Source: Bacteroidia bacterium
GTDB taxonomy: Bacteria > Bacteroidota > Bacteroidia > Chitinophagales > UBA2359
DNA length: 35,347 nt
Reading direction: 5' to 3'
NCBI GenBank assembly: GCA_030427245.1
Contig: JAUHXA010000070.1
Coordinates: forward strand, 1-35,347
Positions 1-9,600 of the stretch are shown piece after piece. Within the stretch, counting starts at the first letter, position 1, and each line of letters begins with the position of its first letter. The translations under genes were made by a program, and so were the position numbers. Under the pieces are notes generated by a model. It was not told where the DNA came from. It ran no database searches and was given only the letters and a program-made list of their open reading frames with translations.

Positions 1-66
1 TATTTGGCTCATATGATTGCCCAAATCACCTACTAATTTGTCGAAACTTAATGGTTTTTTTTGCAT
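1..66 (-). CDS. 5' end of an unidentified minus-strand gene (partial)
   Basis: An ATG at 66-64 on the minus strand opens a reading frame that stays open for 22 codons to the window edge. The visible start reads MQKKPLSFDKLVGDLGNH. It has a plausible coding look and lies divergent from pseI, about 107 bases away. No family can be recognised from so few residues. It could be chance, because an open frame this short is not rare in AT-rich DNA. Confidence 0.4.
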   Translation of the reverse strand, partial: MQKKPLSFDKLVGDLGNHMSQI

Positions 67-133
67 CGGTTTTTCTTGCAAAAATATCTTATTTTCACTA
101 TAATAGCCTACTTTTAGAATTGCTGAAATACAC

Positions 134-154
134 AGACGTTTTAGTAAAACGTCT
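134..154. repeat. Short perfect palindrome (9-bp stem, 3-nt loop)
   Basis: The arms 134-142 (AGACGTTTT) and 146-154 (AAAACGTCT) are perfectly complementary around the loop AGT. The hairpin sits 18 bases upstream of the pseI start codon. A decayed relative lies near 26345-26373, upstream of the dtd gene, which suggests a dispersed REP-like element rather than a pseI-specific regulatory site. Confidence 0.6.
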
Positions 155-172
155 CTACAAAAACAGAATAGA

Positions 173-1222
173 ATGAACATTCAGATAAAAGACAAAAAAA
201 TAGGCGAAGAATATCCTACCTACATCATTGCAGAACTATCGGGCAATCACAACCAAGATTTTGATTTGGCAGTCAAAACCGTTTATGCTATGAAGGAAGC
301 GGGTGCGGATGCGGTCAAACTGCAAACCTATACGGCAGATACCATCACCCTCAACAGCGAAAAACCCGACTTCAAAACCCGTGCAGACAGTCTTTGGGCA
401 GGACAAAAATTACACGATTTGTATCAAGTCGCTTACACACCCTGGGAATGGCAGCCCAAGTTGAAGCAGTTGGCAAATGACTTGGGAATGCACTGTTTTA
501 GTTCCCCTTTCGACCCAACATCGGTTGATTTTTTGGAGCAAATGAACGTTCCTGCCTACAAAATTGCTTCCTTCGAAATTACCGATATTCCCCTCATCAA
601 GTACGCTGCTTCAAAAGGGAAACCCATCATCATGTCCACAGGTATAGCCGATATTGCAGATATAGATTTGGCAATTGCAGCTTGTCACAGCGTTGGGAAT
701 CATCAAATTGCATTGTTGAAATGCACTTCTGCTTACCCTACACCTTTGGAGGATGCTCACCTTCAAAACATTCCTTTCCTTCAATCCAAATACAAAACAG
801 TAGTTGGGTTATCTGACCATACTTTGGGCACAATCGTACCGATTACAGCAGTCGCTTTGGGTGCAAGAATTGTGGAAAAGCATTTTATTTTAGACCGCAA
901 TTTGGGAGGCGTAGATTCTGCTTTTTCATTGGATGCGATTGAGTTTAAAGAAATGGTGGACAGCATCCGAAATGTAGAAAAAGCATTGGGGCGAAAAGAC
1001 TATTTCCTTTCCGAAAAAGGCAAACGTGCTAAAGTGTCGGCTCGTTCACTCTATATCACTCAAGACATGAAAAAAGGGGATGTATTTACGCACGAAAATG
1101 TGCGCTCGGTTCGTCCTGCCTATGGTTTGCATCCACAATATTTGGAAGAGGTTTTGGGGAAGAAAGTGGCAGAAGATGTGGAGGCTGCAACGGCTTTGAA
1201 GTGGGAGTTGGTAGAAAAATAA
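173..1222 (+). CDS. pseI: Pseudaminic acid synthase (PseI, NeuB family)
   Basis: This enzyme condenses 2,4-diacetamido-2,4,6-trideoxy-L-altrose with phosphoenolpyruvate to make pseudaminic acid, a nonulosonic acid used in surface glycans. The 349-residue length fits the family. The N-terminal TIM-barrel domain carries AELSGNHNQDFDLA near residues 20-33, AGADAVKLQTYTADTITL near 44-61, CFSSPFDPTSVDFLEQ near 108-123, LKCTSAYPTPLEDA and VGLSDHTLG. These track the known Campylobacter PseI sequence closely. The C-terminal part from about residue 290 (ARSLYITQDMKKGD...) is the SAF/antifreeze-like domain. Wording such as LWAGQKLHDLYQVAYTPWEW favours PseI over sialic acid synthase NeuB. No other pse genes are in the window. 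The gene to its left is cut off and could belong to the same locus. Confidence 0.9.
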   Translation: MNIQIKDKKIGEEYPTYIIAELSGNHNQDFDLAVKTVYAMKEAGADAVKLQTYTADTITLNSEKPDFKTRADSLWAGQKLHDLYQVAYTPWEWQPKLKQLANDLGMHCFSSPFDPTSVDFLEQMNVPAYKIASFEITDIPLIKYAASKGKPIIMSTGIADIADIDLAIAACHSVGNHQIALLKCTSAYPTPLEDAHLQNIPFLQSKYKTVVGLSDHTLGTIVPITAVALGARIVEKHFILDRNLGGVDSAFSLDAIEFKEMVDSIRNVEKALGRKDYFLSEKGKRAKVSARSLYITQDMKKGDVFTHENVRSVRPAYGLHPQYLEEVLGKKVAEDVEAATALKWELVEK

Positions 1223-1408
1223 TGTGTATTTGATTTTTAAATAAAAAGGTTCTTTGAAAATTTGGTTAGTAGGAGTAAAAAAGACTTTTGACTTATAATG
1301 GGTTATGATTAGCTTTGAAAAGGCGTTTGATTCTCAATTTATTGTGAAAATTGTCATAGTTTTTGTTATTATTGTATTTTTTTTAAAAAGTATAGTAAAA
1401 ATAGAGAA

Positions 1409-3910
1409 ATGAAGCTAAAATTATTTATGCTAATTTACATAGTTTTGAGTCTCAGTTCGTCAATAATGGCTCAAAGTTTTCAAAGAACTTTTGGTTTAGA
1501 AGGTGACGATGTAGGGAGTTCTATTCTAAAATTTTCAGATAGTTACGTGATTAGTGGTTTTACAGATAGTGATGGGGAAGGCGATTTAGATTTATTAATG
1601 ATGGAAATTGATAGTCAAGGAACTCCAATTTGGACAAAAAAATATGGTACAACAATAGATGATTTTCTGCGGACTACCATTAAAACGATAGATGGAGGAT
1701 TTGTAAGTATTGGAGAAACTGGCGAAAATATACTAGTATTAAAAACCGATCGAATGGGAAATGTCCTTTGGTCGAAAAGCATTGGAGGGGGGAATTCTGA
1801 GAGAGGTTTTAGTATTCTTCAAAATACAGATGGAAGTTTTGTATTGATTGGTGATACTCATAGTTATGGAGCTGGATTGAGGGATTTGTTAGTCGTGAAA
1901 ATTACAGAAAACGGTGAATTGATTTGGTCTAAAACGTATGGAAATCAACTGGATGAAGCAAGTACTGATTTCACAATGACTGACGACAATGCTTTTGTAA
2001 TTGTAGGAGTTGAAACCAGTCTTGCTCAAGGTTTTGGTATATTGGCTTTAAAAATAGATCAAGACGGAAATCCTATTTGGACGAGAAGCTTAGACGGTTC
2101 TGGAAACGACCATATTGATGCTATCTATGCAAATTCAGATGGAGATTTCGTACTTTATGGGCATACACTTTCTTGCAGCTCAGACTACAATAATATCGCT
2201 ATCAAGATAAATGATACTGGTGAAACCACATGGAGTTATACCTATGGAGAAGGTTTGGATGACAAGGGAATATCTATTACAAAAACGCCACAAGATGCTT
2301 ATTTATTAAGCAGTTATTTTGTCAATACCATTCAAAATGATAAAATTGATTTAGAAATAATTGAGATAAATGACAACGGAATTGTACTGAATAACAAAAT
2401 ATATGGGGGTCAAGAAAACGACCGTCCATTTTGGGGGCCATCTAATGGTATTACTACTTGGGGAAATAATGGTTTTGTGCTGCCTATTTATACTGAATCA
2501 TATGGACAAGGAGGAAAAGATATTCAAATTATTCAAGATGATTTTGCCACAAATTTAGACTGCAATATAAAATCTATAAACACTTTTGAAACACCTTGCT
2601 CATTGAACAATTCAGCTATCACTTTACAAGTAATAGAGGTAAATGTTAGTATCAGCAATTTATTTTTAGATGGTGAAGATATAAATTTATTGGAAACAGA
2701 AATTTGCTGCAATATCACTGCCGAAATTAACGGAAAGACCACTATTTGTAAAGGCGAAAATGCTGCTCTATCCGCAAGCGGAGGACAACTTTATGTTTGG
2801 AGTCCTGCCCAAAGTTTGGACAACTCAAATTCTGCTAATCCGACTGCTTCTCCCTCGATAACAACCATTTATCACGTAACTGTTTCTACTGAAAATGAAT
2901 GTACTGGTACTGCAAGTACAGAAGTTGTAGTAAATCCTCGTCCAAGTTTTAACATTATTCCTCCATCTATTTTATGTGAAGGTGAAAGTACAGAACTGAG
3001 TTTTGGAAATCAAACTTTTGCAGCTTATTTGTGGGAAGATGGTTCAATGAATTCAACTTTAGAGGTCAATGAAGGAGGATTCTATTCTGTAACCATTACG
3101 GATGAGAACGGATGTACTGCAAATACCGTTACTGAGGTTATTGTACACTCTTTACCCGCTCCAAATTTGCCTTCTACCATGAATATCTGTGAAGGAGAAA
3201 CCATTGAATTGGCTTTACAAAATCAAACTTTCGACAATTATTTGTGGGAAGATGGTTCAAGTAATCCAGCTTTAACCATAAGTGAGTCGGGAACTTATTC
3301 ATTGACAGTTACAGACACCAACGACTGCACAGGAGTTGGAAATACAGAGGTAATCGAGTTTTCCGCTGAACCTCCTGTTTTTGACTTAGGCGTAGATGTA
3401 CTCACAATTTGCCAAGATTCAACAGTAGTTTTACAAATAGAGGAAGGTTTTGACAGCTATCTTTGGTCAGATGGAAGCACACAGAATTTTTTGACCATCG
3501 TAGAAGCTGGAAACTACAAAGTAACGGTGTCAAATAGCTGTAATTCCGTATTTGTTTCGGCTATTGATTCCATTACAGTAATAACAGAGGATTGCAGTGA
3601 AGGAGAGGAAGAAGAGCCCGATTCAGACAATCCTCAAAAAATAGTCGTTCCAAGTGCTTTTTCTCCCAACGAAGATGGCATTAACGATGCCATGAGAATT
3701 TGGCATACCAAAGACATCGAAATCGTAGAGTTCTCCATTTACAACCGTTTTGGAAACCTCGTCTTTACGACTGACAACTCCATTGAAGGGTGGAATGGAA
3801 TCTACAAAAATCAACTTCAAGATATTGGAGTCTATGCCTACTATATTCAAGCCATTGATAACGAAGGCAACACTATTTTGAAACAGGGAAATTTTACCTT
3901 GATTAGGTAA
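1409..3910 (+). CDS. Secreted repeat protein with gliding-motility-associated (CHU_C-type) C-terminal domain
   Basis: The 833-residue protein starts with a signal peptide (residues 1-21, ending ...SSSIMA|QS). Residues about 25-370 hold several copies of a roughly 50-residue unit of the form DGGFVSIGETGE...ILVLKTDRMGNVLWSKSIGG, likely a beta-propeller-like array. Residues about 440-740 hold Ig/PKD-like modules with a recurring Cys, GE, then YLWEDGS or YLWSDGS and SGTYSLTVTD-type strand. Two of them share a 23-base identity at 3025-3047 and 3238-3260. An acidic linker (EGEEEEPDSDN) leads to the C-terminal domain from about residue 747 (PSAFSPNEDGINDAMRIWH ... YNRFGNLVF), which matches the gliding-motility-associated/CHU_C domain of proteins exported by the type IX system. 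Its role is probably cell-surface or extracellular adhesion, but the ligand is unknown. It ends 23 bases from a convergent gene. Confidence 0.85.
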   Translation: MKLKLFMLIYIVLSLSSSIMAQSFQRTFGLEGDDVGSSILKFSDSYVISGFTDSDGEGDLDLLMMEIDSQGTPIWTKKYGTTIDDFLRTTIKTIDGGFVSIGETGENILVLKTDRMGNVLWSKSIGGGNSERGFSILQNTDGSFVLIGDTHSYGAGLRDLLVVKITENGELIWSKTYGNQLDEASTDFTMTDDNAFVIVGVETSLAQGFGILALKIDQDGNPIWTRSLDGSGNDHIDAIYANSDGDFVLYGHTLSCSSDYNNIAIKINDTGETTWSYTYGEGLDDKGISITKTPQDAYLLSSYFVNTIQNDKIDLEIIEINDNGIVLNNKIYGGQENDRPFWGPSNGITTWGNNGFVLPIYTESYGQGGKDIQIIQDDFATNLDCNIKSINTFETPCSLNNSAITLQVIEVNVSISNLFLDGEDINLLETEICCNITAEINGKTTICKGENAALSASGGQLYVWSPAQSLDNSNSANPTASPSITTIYHVTVSTENECTGTASTEVVVNPRPSFNIIPPSILCEGESTELSFGNQTFAAYLWEDGSMNSTLEVNEGGFYSVTITDENGCTANTVTEVIVHSLPAPNLPSTMNICEGETIELALQNQTFDNYLWEDGSSNPALTISESGTYSLTVTDTNDCTGVGNTEVIEFSAEPPVFDLGVDVLTICQDSTVVLQIEEGFDSYLWSDGSTQNFLTIVEAGNYKVTVSNSCNSVFVSAIDSITVITEDCSEGEEEEPDSDNPQKIVVPSAFSPNEDGINDAMRIWHTKDIEIVEFSIYNRFGNLVFTTDNSIEGWNGIYKNQLQDIGVYAYYIQAIDNEGNTILKQGNFTLIR

Positions 3911-3933
3911 GGGAAATTTTGAATTTGAGTTTT

Positions 3934-5019
3934 TTAATTCCGCAAATACTCCACCTCATGCACCTCCGTCAATTGTGGCATATCCAATATCCGAAGCATC
4001 GAGGTCATGCTTTTGGCTTTGATTTGTGTTTTGCGTCTTGCGTAAATATTAGCGAGGCTCGTTTCGACATAGACGATTTTGATTTTGGGTTTGTAAACCA
4101 ACAAAGTGCGAACCAATTTCTCACGAATGCGGGGGCTTAAATTGGTGCTGTTCCAAATAAAAGGCTGTTTTTTTCTGCAATATTCTTTCGCCAACTCATA
4201 GGCGTATTGCACCACCTTACCCTGCCCATCCTTGTCCGAAAAACGGATGTTCAATTCTTCACGAACAGCATCCAAACTAATGACAGGTAAACCTTTACCA
4301 TACTTTTCGATGTAAGTGTCCTTACCACTTCCTGCAATCCCAGCCATCAAAATCACTTCAAATTCGGTTTCATCGTATAGTTCGGCAAGATAGTCACTAT
4401 CAGACTGAAAATACTGCACACGACTATGGTCGTTGAAGAATGGCTTGGACTGAGTAAAACAATCGTTTTCCAAACACAATTCTTTGAACAATTCTATTCG
4501 GTACAAATAATCGTCTTGGTCTTCACTGATACGCCCCAAAACATCCGCTTTCGCCAATAGATAAATCCACTCATTTGGCACTCTCAGACTCGCTGCAATG
4601 ACGGACTTATTCGGAAATTGTTTCTCCAAACACCAAATCGGCAGACCATGCAATCGTACCAAAGCACATATCTGTTCCCGAACTTCAAAGTCGCTGTCCC
4701 ATAACAATTGCCGAGCGATTTTTTCACCCACCAACGCGTGTTTGGGCGCACGAATCACCCCATCGACCAAAGTTGTACATACAGGTTTGGCGACATCGTG
4801 TAATAGGGCAGCAAAAAGTAAAATCTGTTTTTCGTCTTGCTCCAATGTTTGAAACTCCTTCAATTGCAGCAATTCCTCAAGGACCATTAGCGTATGCACA
4901 TACACATCTCCTTCCGCATGAAAAGCAGGTTCTTGTGGGCATTTCTTCATCGCTTCAATCCACTCAAACTCCTCCAAAACTTGCCATTGGAATTGGTTAT
5001 TTTGCAATAGAGCGCTCAT
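3934..5019 (-). CDS. HD-Pnk: HD-domain 2',3'-phosphoesterase fused to 5'-OH polynucleotide kinase
   Basis: Two domains are visible. The N-terminal half is an HD phosphohydrolase, with His34, His42 and the LLHDVAKP motif at 72-79. The C-terminal half is a P-loop kinase, with GIAGSGKD at 227-234. This order matches the bacterial HD-Pnk enzymes characterised from Runella slithyformis, which heal broken RNA or DNA ends: HD removes 2',3'-cyclic or 3' phosphate and the kinase phosphorylates 5'-OH. The gene lies directly downstream of an RNA ligase on the same strand, so the two would heal and seal. An ATG at 5019 is preferred (361 residues), giving a 23-base overlap with the ligase. An ATG at 5088 would add 23 residues but overlap the conserved ligase end by 92 bases. 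Substrate preference cannot be read from sequence. Confidence 0.8.
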   Translation of the reverse strand: MSALLQNNQFQWQVLEEFEWIEAMKKCPQEPAFHAEGDVYVHTLMVLEELLQLKEFQTLEQDEKQILLFAALLHDVAKPVCTTLVDGVIRAPKHALVGEKIARQLLWDSDFEVREQICALVRLHGLPIWCLEKQFPNKSVIAASLRVPNEWIYLLAKADVLGRISEDQDDYLYRIELFKELCLENDCFTQSKPFFNDHSRVQYFQSDSDYLAELYDETEFEVILMAGIAGSGKDTYIEKYGKGLPVISLDAVREELNIRFSDKDGQGKVVQYAYELAKEYCRKKQPFIWNSTNLSPRIREKLVRTLLVYKPKIKIVYVETSLANIYARRKTQIKAKSMTSMLRILDMPQLTEVHEVEYLRN

Positions 5020-5656
5020 GCCATAACCTTGCCCTGCGCCAGTTGCGGGTCCAATGTTCATCGGTCTTAACGTGATTTTTTCGGACATACTTCAATACAT
5101 TTTTACTAAATTCATCCACTCCAAAACTTCCCGAATTGCGGCAAACAAACCCCTCACATTCCCCTCCCAAAGCGCTGCCTTTCGCCATTCCTTCAGCAAT
5201 TGCAGTTTGAAGAGAATCGGCAGTGAAATGTTCCTTTTGAAGAATAGGAACTGTTGGTAAATCAATCATTGCAGCGTAAAAACAAACGTCTTTCCACGAC
5301 AACCAAACATCGCCTTCTCGTACTGCAAAGACATAAAAATAGGACTTTAATTCGGTGTATTCAATGCTATGAACACCATACAGATTTTCTCCAAAAAACT
5401 CCAATTCTCCCAAATCATTTTGAACCCGTGCCCAAATTTGATTCATGTTTTTTGCCCACGGATTGCGGGTTGGTGCAGCATGAGAACGGGCATACACACC
5501 CGATTTTTTTAAGCAGGTATTTTCCCCATCCAGCTTTTCCGTGATGACGATTTCGTGCTGCAATATCGCCTCCCAATTCTGCTGAATTCGGTCGTCAGAG
5601 GTCGTACCTTTGGAGAAAGGGAAATGATAGGTTCGGCTGTATTTTCGGCTTTGCAT
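4997..5656 (-). CDS. RNA ligase (Rnl2-like nucleotidyltransferase family)
   Basis: This is an ATP-dependent nucleic acid ligase of the covalent nucleotidyltransferase superfamily. Motif I is KLDGEN, whose lysine would be adenylylated. Motif III is GENLYGVHSIEY. A motif IIIa-like strand reads FYVFAVREGDVWLSWKDV. Motif IV is CEGFVCRN and motif V is LKYVRKNH. At about 219 residues it is a compact ligase with little C-terminal domain, like stand-alone bacterial RNA ligases. The ATG at 5656 (MQSRKYSRTYHF) is preferred; an ATG at 5716 would add 20 poorly structured residues. Its 3' end overlaps the HD-Pnk start, a sign of translational coupling. Together they form a two-gene end-healing and sealing pair, probably for RNA cut by stress or defence nucleases (inference). 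Confidence 0.85.
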   Translation of the reverse strand: MQSRKYSRTYHFPFSKGTTSDDRIQQNWEAILQHEIVITEKLDGENTCLKKSGVYARSHAAPTRNPWAKNMNQIWARVQNDLGELEFFGENLYGVHSIEYTELKSYFYVFAVREGDVWLSWKDVCFYAAMIDLPTVPILQKEHFTADSLQTAIAEGMAKGSALGGECEGFVCRNSGSFGVDEFSKNVLKYVRKNHVKTDEHWTRNWRRARLWHERSIAK

Positions 5657-5741
5657 GACTTTAGAAGATGGTGAAATTGTTTTAAGGGAACAGGGATTTG
5701 TTTGAAATCGTTCCAAAATAGAGAAACTTCGACAAGGCTTG

Positions 5742-5805
5742 AAAACTTTGTCGACAGTTGAACGGAGGGGCGACCTTACTTCACTTCAACTGTTGCCAAA
5801 GTTTT
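5742..5805. repeat. Palindromic repeat copy 1 (21-bp arms)
   Basis: The arm 5742-5762 pairs with 5785-5805 at 19 of 21 positions around a 22-base spacer. The right arm contains TTCAACTGTTGCCAAAGTT, found again at 5897-5915 and, shortened, at 34823-34839. It lies in the gap between the RNA ligase (minus) and the Uma2 gene (plus), so each side could use it as leader or insulator. It looks like a dispersed REP/MITE-like palindrome. Confidence 0.7.
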
Positions 5806-5853
5806 CGTTGTTTGATTTTCTCGACGGAGCGAGTGGAAATCTTGACAACACCT

Positions 5854-5915
5854 GAAAGGTTTGTTAACGATTGGAACGGGAAATGTTCGTCACCGCTTCA
5901 ACTGTTGCCAAAGTT
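5854..5915. repeat. Palindromic repeat copy 2 (decayed left arm)
   Basis: This tandem relative of the 5742-5805 element has an intact right arm at 5897-5915 and a diverged left arm around 5854-5875. The spacing between the two right arms is 112 bases. The two copies fill much of the 348-base non-coding stretch 5657-6004, in which no other gene is seen. Confidence 0.55.
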
Positions 5916-6004
5916 CTCGCTATTTTTAAAGTCATCAGAAACTTTTGTTTCCCTTATATTGTTTTCTTCAAAACATTTCCGAGCATACAAAAACAAAAGA
6001 AAAA

Positions 6005-6607
6005 ATGATTACTTCTCTTAGCCAATTGGATTTGAACAAGCGTTACACCTATGCAGATTATCTTCTTTGGCAATTCAAAGAAAGAGTAGAATTATTGAAG
6101 GGGCGGTTGTTGCCTATGGCTGCTCCAAATGTGAAGCATCAGCGTATTTCCAGCAACCTACAGGCAAGACTATACAATCATTTTTTCGGAAAAAAATGCG
6201 ATGTTTTTGCAGCCCCTTTCGATGTTCGATTACCACTTCCCAAATCTAAAATCAAGGGAAACAAAATAGATACCGTGGTTCAGCCAGATTTATGTGTAGT
6301 TTGCGACGAGGACAAATTAGACACACAGGGTTGTGTAGGCGCACCAGATTTGGTGGTGGAAATTTTGTCACCTGGCAATTCAAAGAAGGAGATGAAAGAC
6401 AAATTTGAATTGTATCAAGAAGCGGGTGTATTGGAATATTGGGTGATAGACCCCGAACACAATTTGGCTTTTGCTTATCATTTGGACGATACCACGAAAA
6501 AATTTGTTTCAGATATTCCCATGGCTGCTTTGACTGACGAAGATGCTTTGACCTCCAAAGCGTTTGAAGGATTGGAGATTACATTGAAAGATATTTTTCC
6601 AAAATAA
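6005..6607 (+). CDS. Uma2 family endonuclease (PD-(D/E)XK, DUF820)
   Basis: The protein is a Uma2/DUF820-type restriction-endonuclease-fold protein, about 200 residues, the usual size. The nuclease core shows the first acidic residue in VVQPDLCVV, the acidic residue of the next strand in PDLVVEILSPGNS, and the conserved lysine in KDKFELYQEAGVLEYWVIDP. The N-terminal YADYLLWQFKERVELLKGRLL and HQRISSNLQARLYNHF also match the family. The start at 6005 (MITSLSQLDL) is preferred; an upstream ATG at 5945 would add 20 residues that do not look like the family. These proteins are abundant in Bacteroidota and Cyanobacteria and their biological role is unsettled. It ends 15 bases from the convergent CHAT-nSTAND gene. 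Confidence 0.85.
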   Translation: MITSLSQLDLNKRYTYADYLLWQFKERVELLKGRLLPMAAPNVKHQRISSNLQARLYNHFFGKKCDVFAAPFDVRLPLPKSKIKGNKIDTVVQPDLCVVCDEDKLDTQGCVGAPDLVVEILSPGNSKKEMKDKFELYQEAGVLEYWVIDPEHNLAFAYHLDDTTKKFVSDIPMAALTDEDALTSKAFEGLEITLKDIFPK

Positions 6608-6621
6608 AATGCAGCTGAATT

Positions 6622-9600
6622 TCAAATCCCAAACTCCCGTCTTTCCTCCTTCCCCAATTCATACAATTTCCCCGCCCGTTCCACAATTGCATCCATATCC
6701 ACCAACCATTTGCGAACACAACCATCCTTAGAAGCCGAATACACCAAACTACCATCCTCTGCTGCAAAATCAGCCGAAATCACTGCCGCCCGATGCCCTT
6801 CCAATTCCGCCAATAATTCCCCTTCCAAACTCCAAATCTTCACTCCGAAATCATCCGAAGCCGTCAAAAAATGGGTACGGTCGGGAGACAGACGGAGACA
6901 GTTGATAGCTCCTCGATGCGCCTCTTTTTGCCAAAGAATTTGCCCCTTTCCATCCCAAAAAGTGAGAAAACCCCTTGTATCGGCAGTCAAAAAGCCCGAT
7001 TGCAAGGATTCACCCACAAAAGCCGCTTGAAGAATAGGGTTGCCGTTAGTAGAAGACAAACGCAAAATCTCTTGGCCCTTCACATTCCACACACGAGCCG
7101 TTGCGTCTTCCGAGGCGGTCAATAGATGTATACCATCTGCCGACCAAGCCACCGACCAAACCGTTTTATCGTGTCCCTTTGCACCCAAAGGAGTAGAATC
7201 GGTTGAGGGGGGCAAAGTAGGGGTTTCTCTGGGACTTGCAGGGTTAGAATAAGCCTCTTCCGATTGTTCGATGTATTGGTCTTGGCGTTTTGGGTCGAAT
7301 TCACGCATCAATTGAGCCACCAATTCTTCGATTTTTTTTCCTTCCACGTTCAAAATACGCTGACCATCCGCTACTCGCCAAACCTTCACACTGCCATCCT
7401 CCGATGCACTTGCCAAGCGTTTGCCATCGGGTGAAAACGCCAAATCCGTCACAACTGCCTTGTGACCGACTTCTGCCAAAACCTGCTCTTCGAGTTCTTT
7501 CATTTTGTCTTGCTGTTCCTTTGCAGTCAGCGAAAAAAAGTTTTGCATTGCCTCGTCTTGCAGTTGAGCGAGCGAGATGCTACGCATCGTATTTTTTGCA
7601 GCAGAAGGAGTGATTTCTTCCAAGCTCTTGTTCCAAAGTCGAATAGGTGTGCTATCGCCCGCCGTAGCAAAGGTATTTCCATCGGGTGAAAAAGCCACGA
7701 TTTCTGCAAAACGCTCTCTGAAATTGGTTTCTTCAAACGAATAACTTTGGACGCTGTTGTTCTCCAAGTCCTTCAAAGCCAATCGTTGAGGCTGTGCCAT
7801 CAACAGAGTCTTGGTTTTTGGATGAATCACCAAATCCTGAATGACCTCTTTTTCCCAAGTCATTTCCTCCCAAAAATTCACCTCCAAACGCCATTGATAG
7901 ACTTGTCCATTTGCCAAAGCCCAAATTCGCCGACGATCACGACTCCACATAAGTCGGTTGATGCGCTGCATATCGCCCGATAAATCCACCACCTCCTCCA
8001 GTTTTTCGTTTAGCCATTTCAAATTCGCATAACCAAACGATGCCACGATTTGCAGTTCCTTTTCGTGCTTATTGCAGACCGCCAAAGTCGTCAATTCTTC
8101 GTCAAAAACCTTGCTGCCGATTTCTTCCAATGTTTCCAGATTCACCAATTGCAGCGTTTTGCCGCCCCACAAAGCCACTATATTGTCGCTTTCATCAAAA
8201 CGCAAAGCCTCGACTTCAAAAGAAACAGAGAGTTTCAGAGGAGGTTTGTCTGAATTTATCTCCCACAAAAACAAAGCTTTGTCCTGCACATACAGCACTT
8301 GCAGCCCCTCAGCATGAGGTCGAAAAGCCGCTACTTCCAGACTTTCCTGTTCTTCACCGAAAGTTTGCAGCGCAGTTCCCGAAAGGTCAAAAACTTCAAC
8401 AATTGCATTGCGCTTCAATAGGTGAATCTGTTGATTGTCAGCCGAAAACTGAATGTCGAGGTAATGCAGCAAAGGTTGATTCCAACATTTGCCTTCTTCT
8501 TTACCTTTGGCGACCTTTGCAAACCGCTTGCTTCTGAATCTACGCTCAGTCGAGTCCGTATTTGCTTCCGCAATACTCACCTTCATCAATTGCTGACCAT
8601 TGGTTTTCCACAGCTTCAATTGGAGAGACGTATCCAAAGCCGCAATCTTACCATCGCTCGAAAAACAAGCCATTGCCATTTGTTCCGAATCCTGCAAAGT
8701 CGCCTTTACCTTGCCTTCAGAATTGTACAATTGTGCCTTTGCGTGACCCTTCATCACCAAAACTGCTTCCTCTTTTGGGCTAAAAACCAAGTCCTTTGCG
8801 CCATTCACATTCTTCAATTTTTGGTACAAGGGAGCTTTGTAGAATGTCTGAAAAAAGGCTCGTTTGCTCAGCGCATTTGCCTGCAATTGCGTGTGTGCAT
8901 ATTCCGCCAAACGATAGGCAACCGTTTGGTCTTGCAGCATACCTGACAAAGCCTTGGAACACAACATCAAATGCAATTCGTCTGGAGTCCATTTTCTCAT
9001 ACCCGACCGTCCTTTTTCCACCAATTGAATGTCTTGTAGATTGAGTGGACGCATTTCGAGACTGAACTGATTGAAGTCGAGTTGATTGCGTAGAACTCGG
9101 CGAGCTTGTTGCCCAAGCGTATTCGAGCTATTATAGGTGTGTACCACCCATTTTGCCAAGGTGTCGTGCGCCAATCGAGTTTTTTGTCGGGCTTTGTCGG
9201 TGTTTTGATTGGGGTCAATGAGGAGGTAAAATTCTTGTAGTTTGTTGAGCAATTGAGGAAGCAAATGACTTTTGTGGGCATAAAGCAGCATCAATTCCTT
9301 GCGTTGTTGGCTCGTTGCCGTTCCCAAATCGGTGACATGACTCGCCAACAAATCCAAAATCAAACCACTTTTTCGGGCTTCCGTCATTGCGGCTTCTTTC
9401 AGTGCCTCAATTTTCTTCAATTGCATCCGCAAAAAACTGTCCATCCACAAGCCTTCATTGGTCAATTGCCGATACATCGCCCATCTAAACACAGGTTTTT
9501 CGGCATTTTCAGCCTGTGCCATTTCCCACAGCCGAGAGAGTAAAATTTGCAGTACGGGGGCAATCGGTGATTCGGGGTCTTTCAGTAGGTCGTCCGCTAT

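Noticed and set aside
79-86. TATTTTTG on the minus strand as a promoter for the truncated left-edge gene
   Set aside because: It would leave a leader of only a few bases before the ATG at 66, and no -33 TTG is present.
781-966. Minus-strand open frame inside pseI
   Set aside because: It lies wholly inside the strongly recognised synthase and has no protein-like features.
5657-6004. Intergenic repeats considered as a CRISPR array
   Set aside because: The copies are only two, palindromic, diverged in one arm, and not separated by uniform spacers; no cas gene is near.
8040-8946. Long plus-strand open frames inside the CHAT-nSTAND-WD40 gene
   Set aside because: They are opposite-strand shadows of a clearly coding gene; their translations are rich in Cys, Phe and Arg with no family resemblance.
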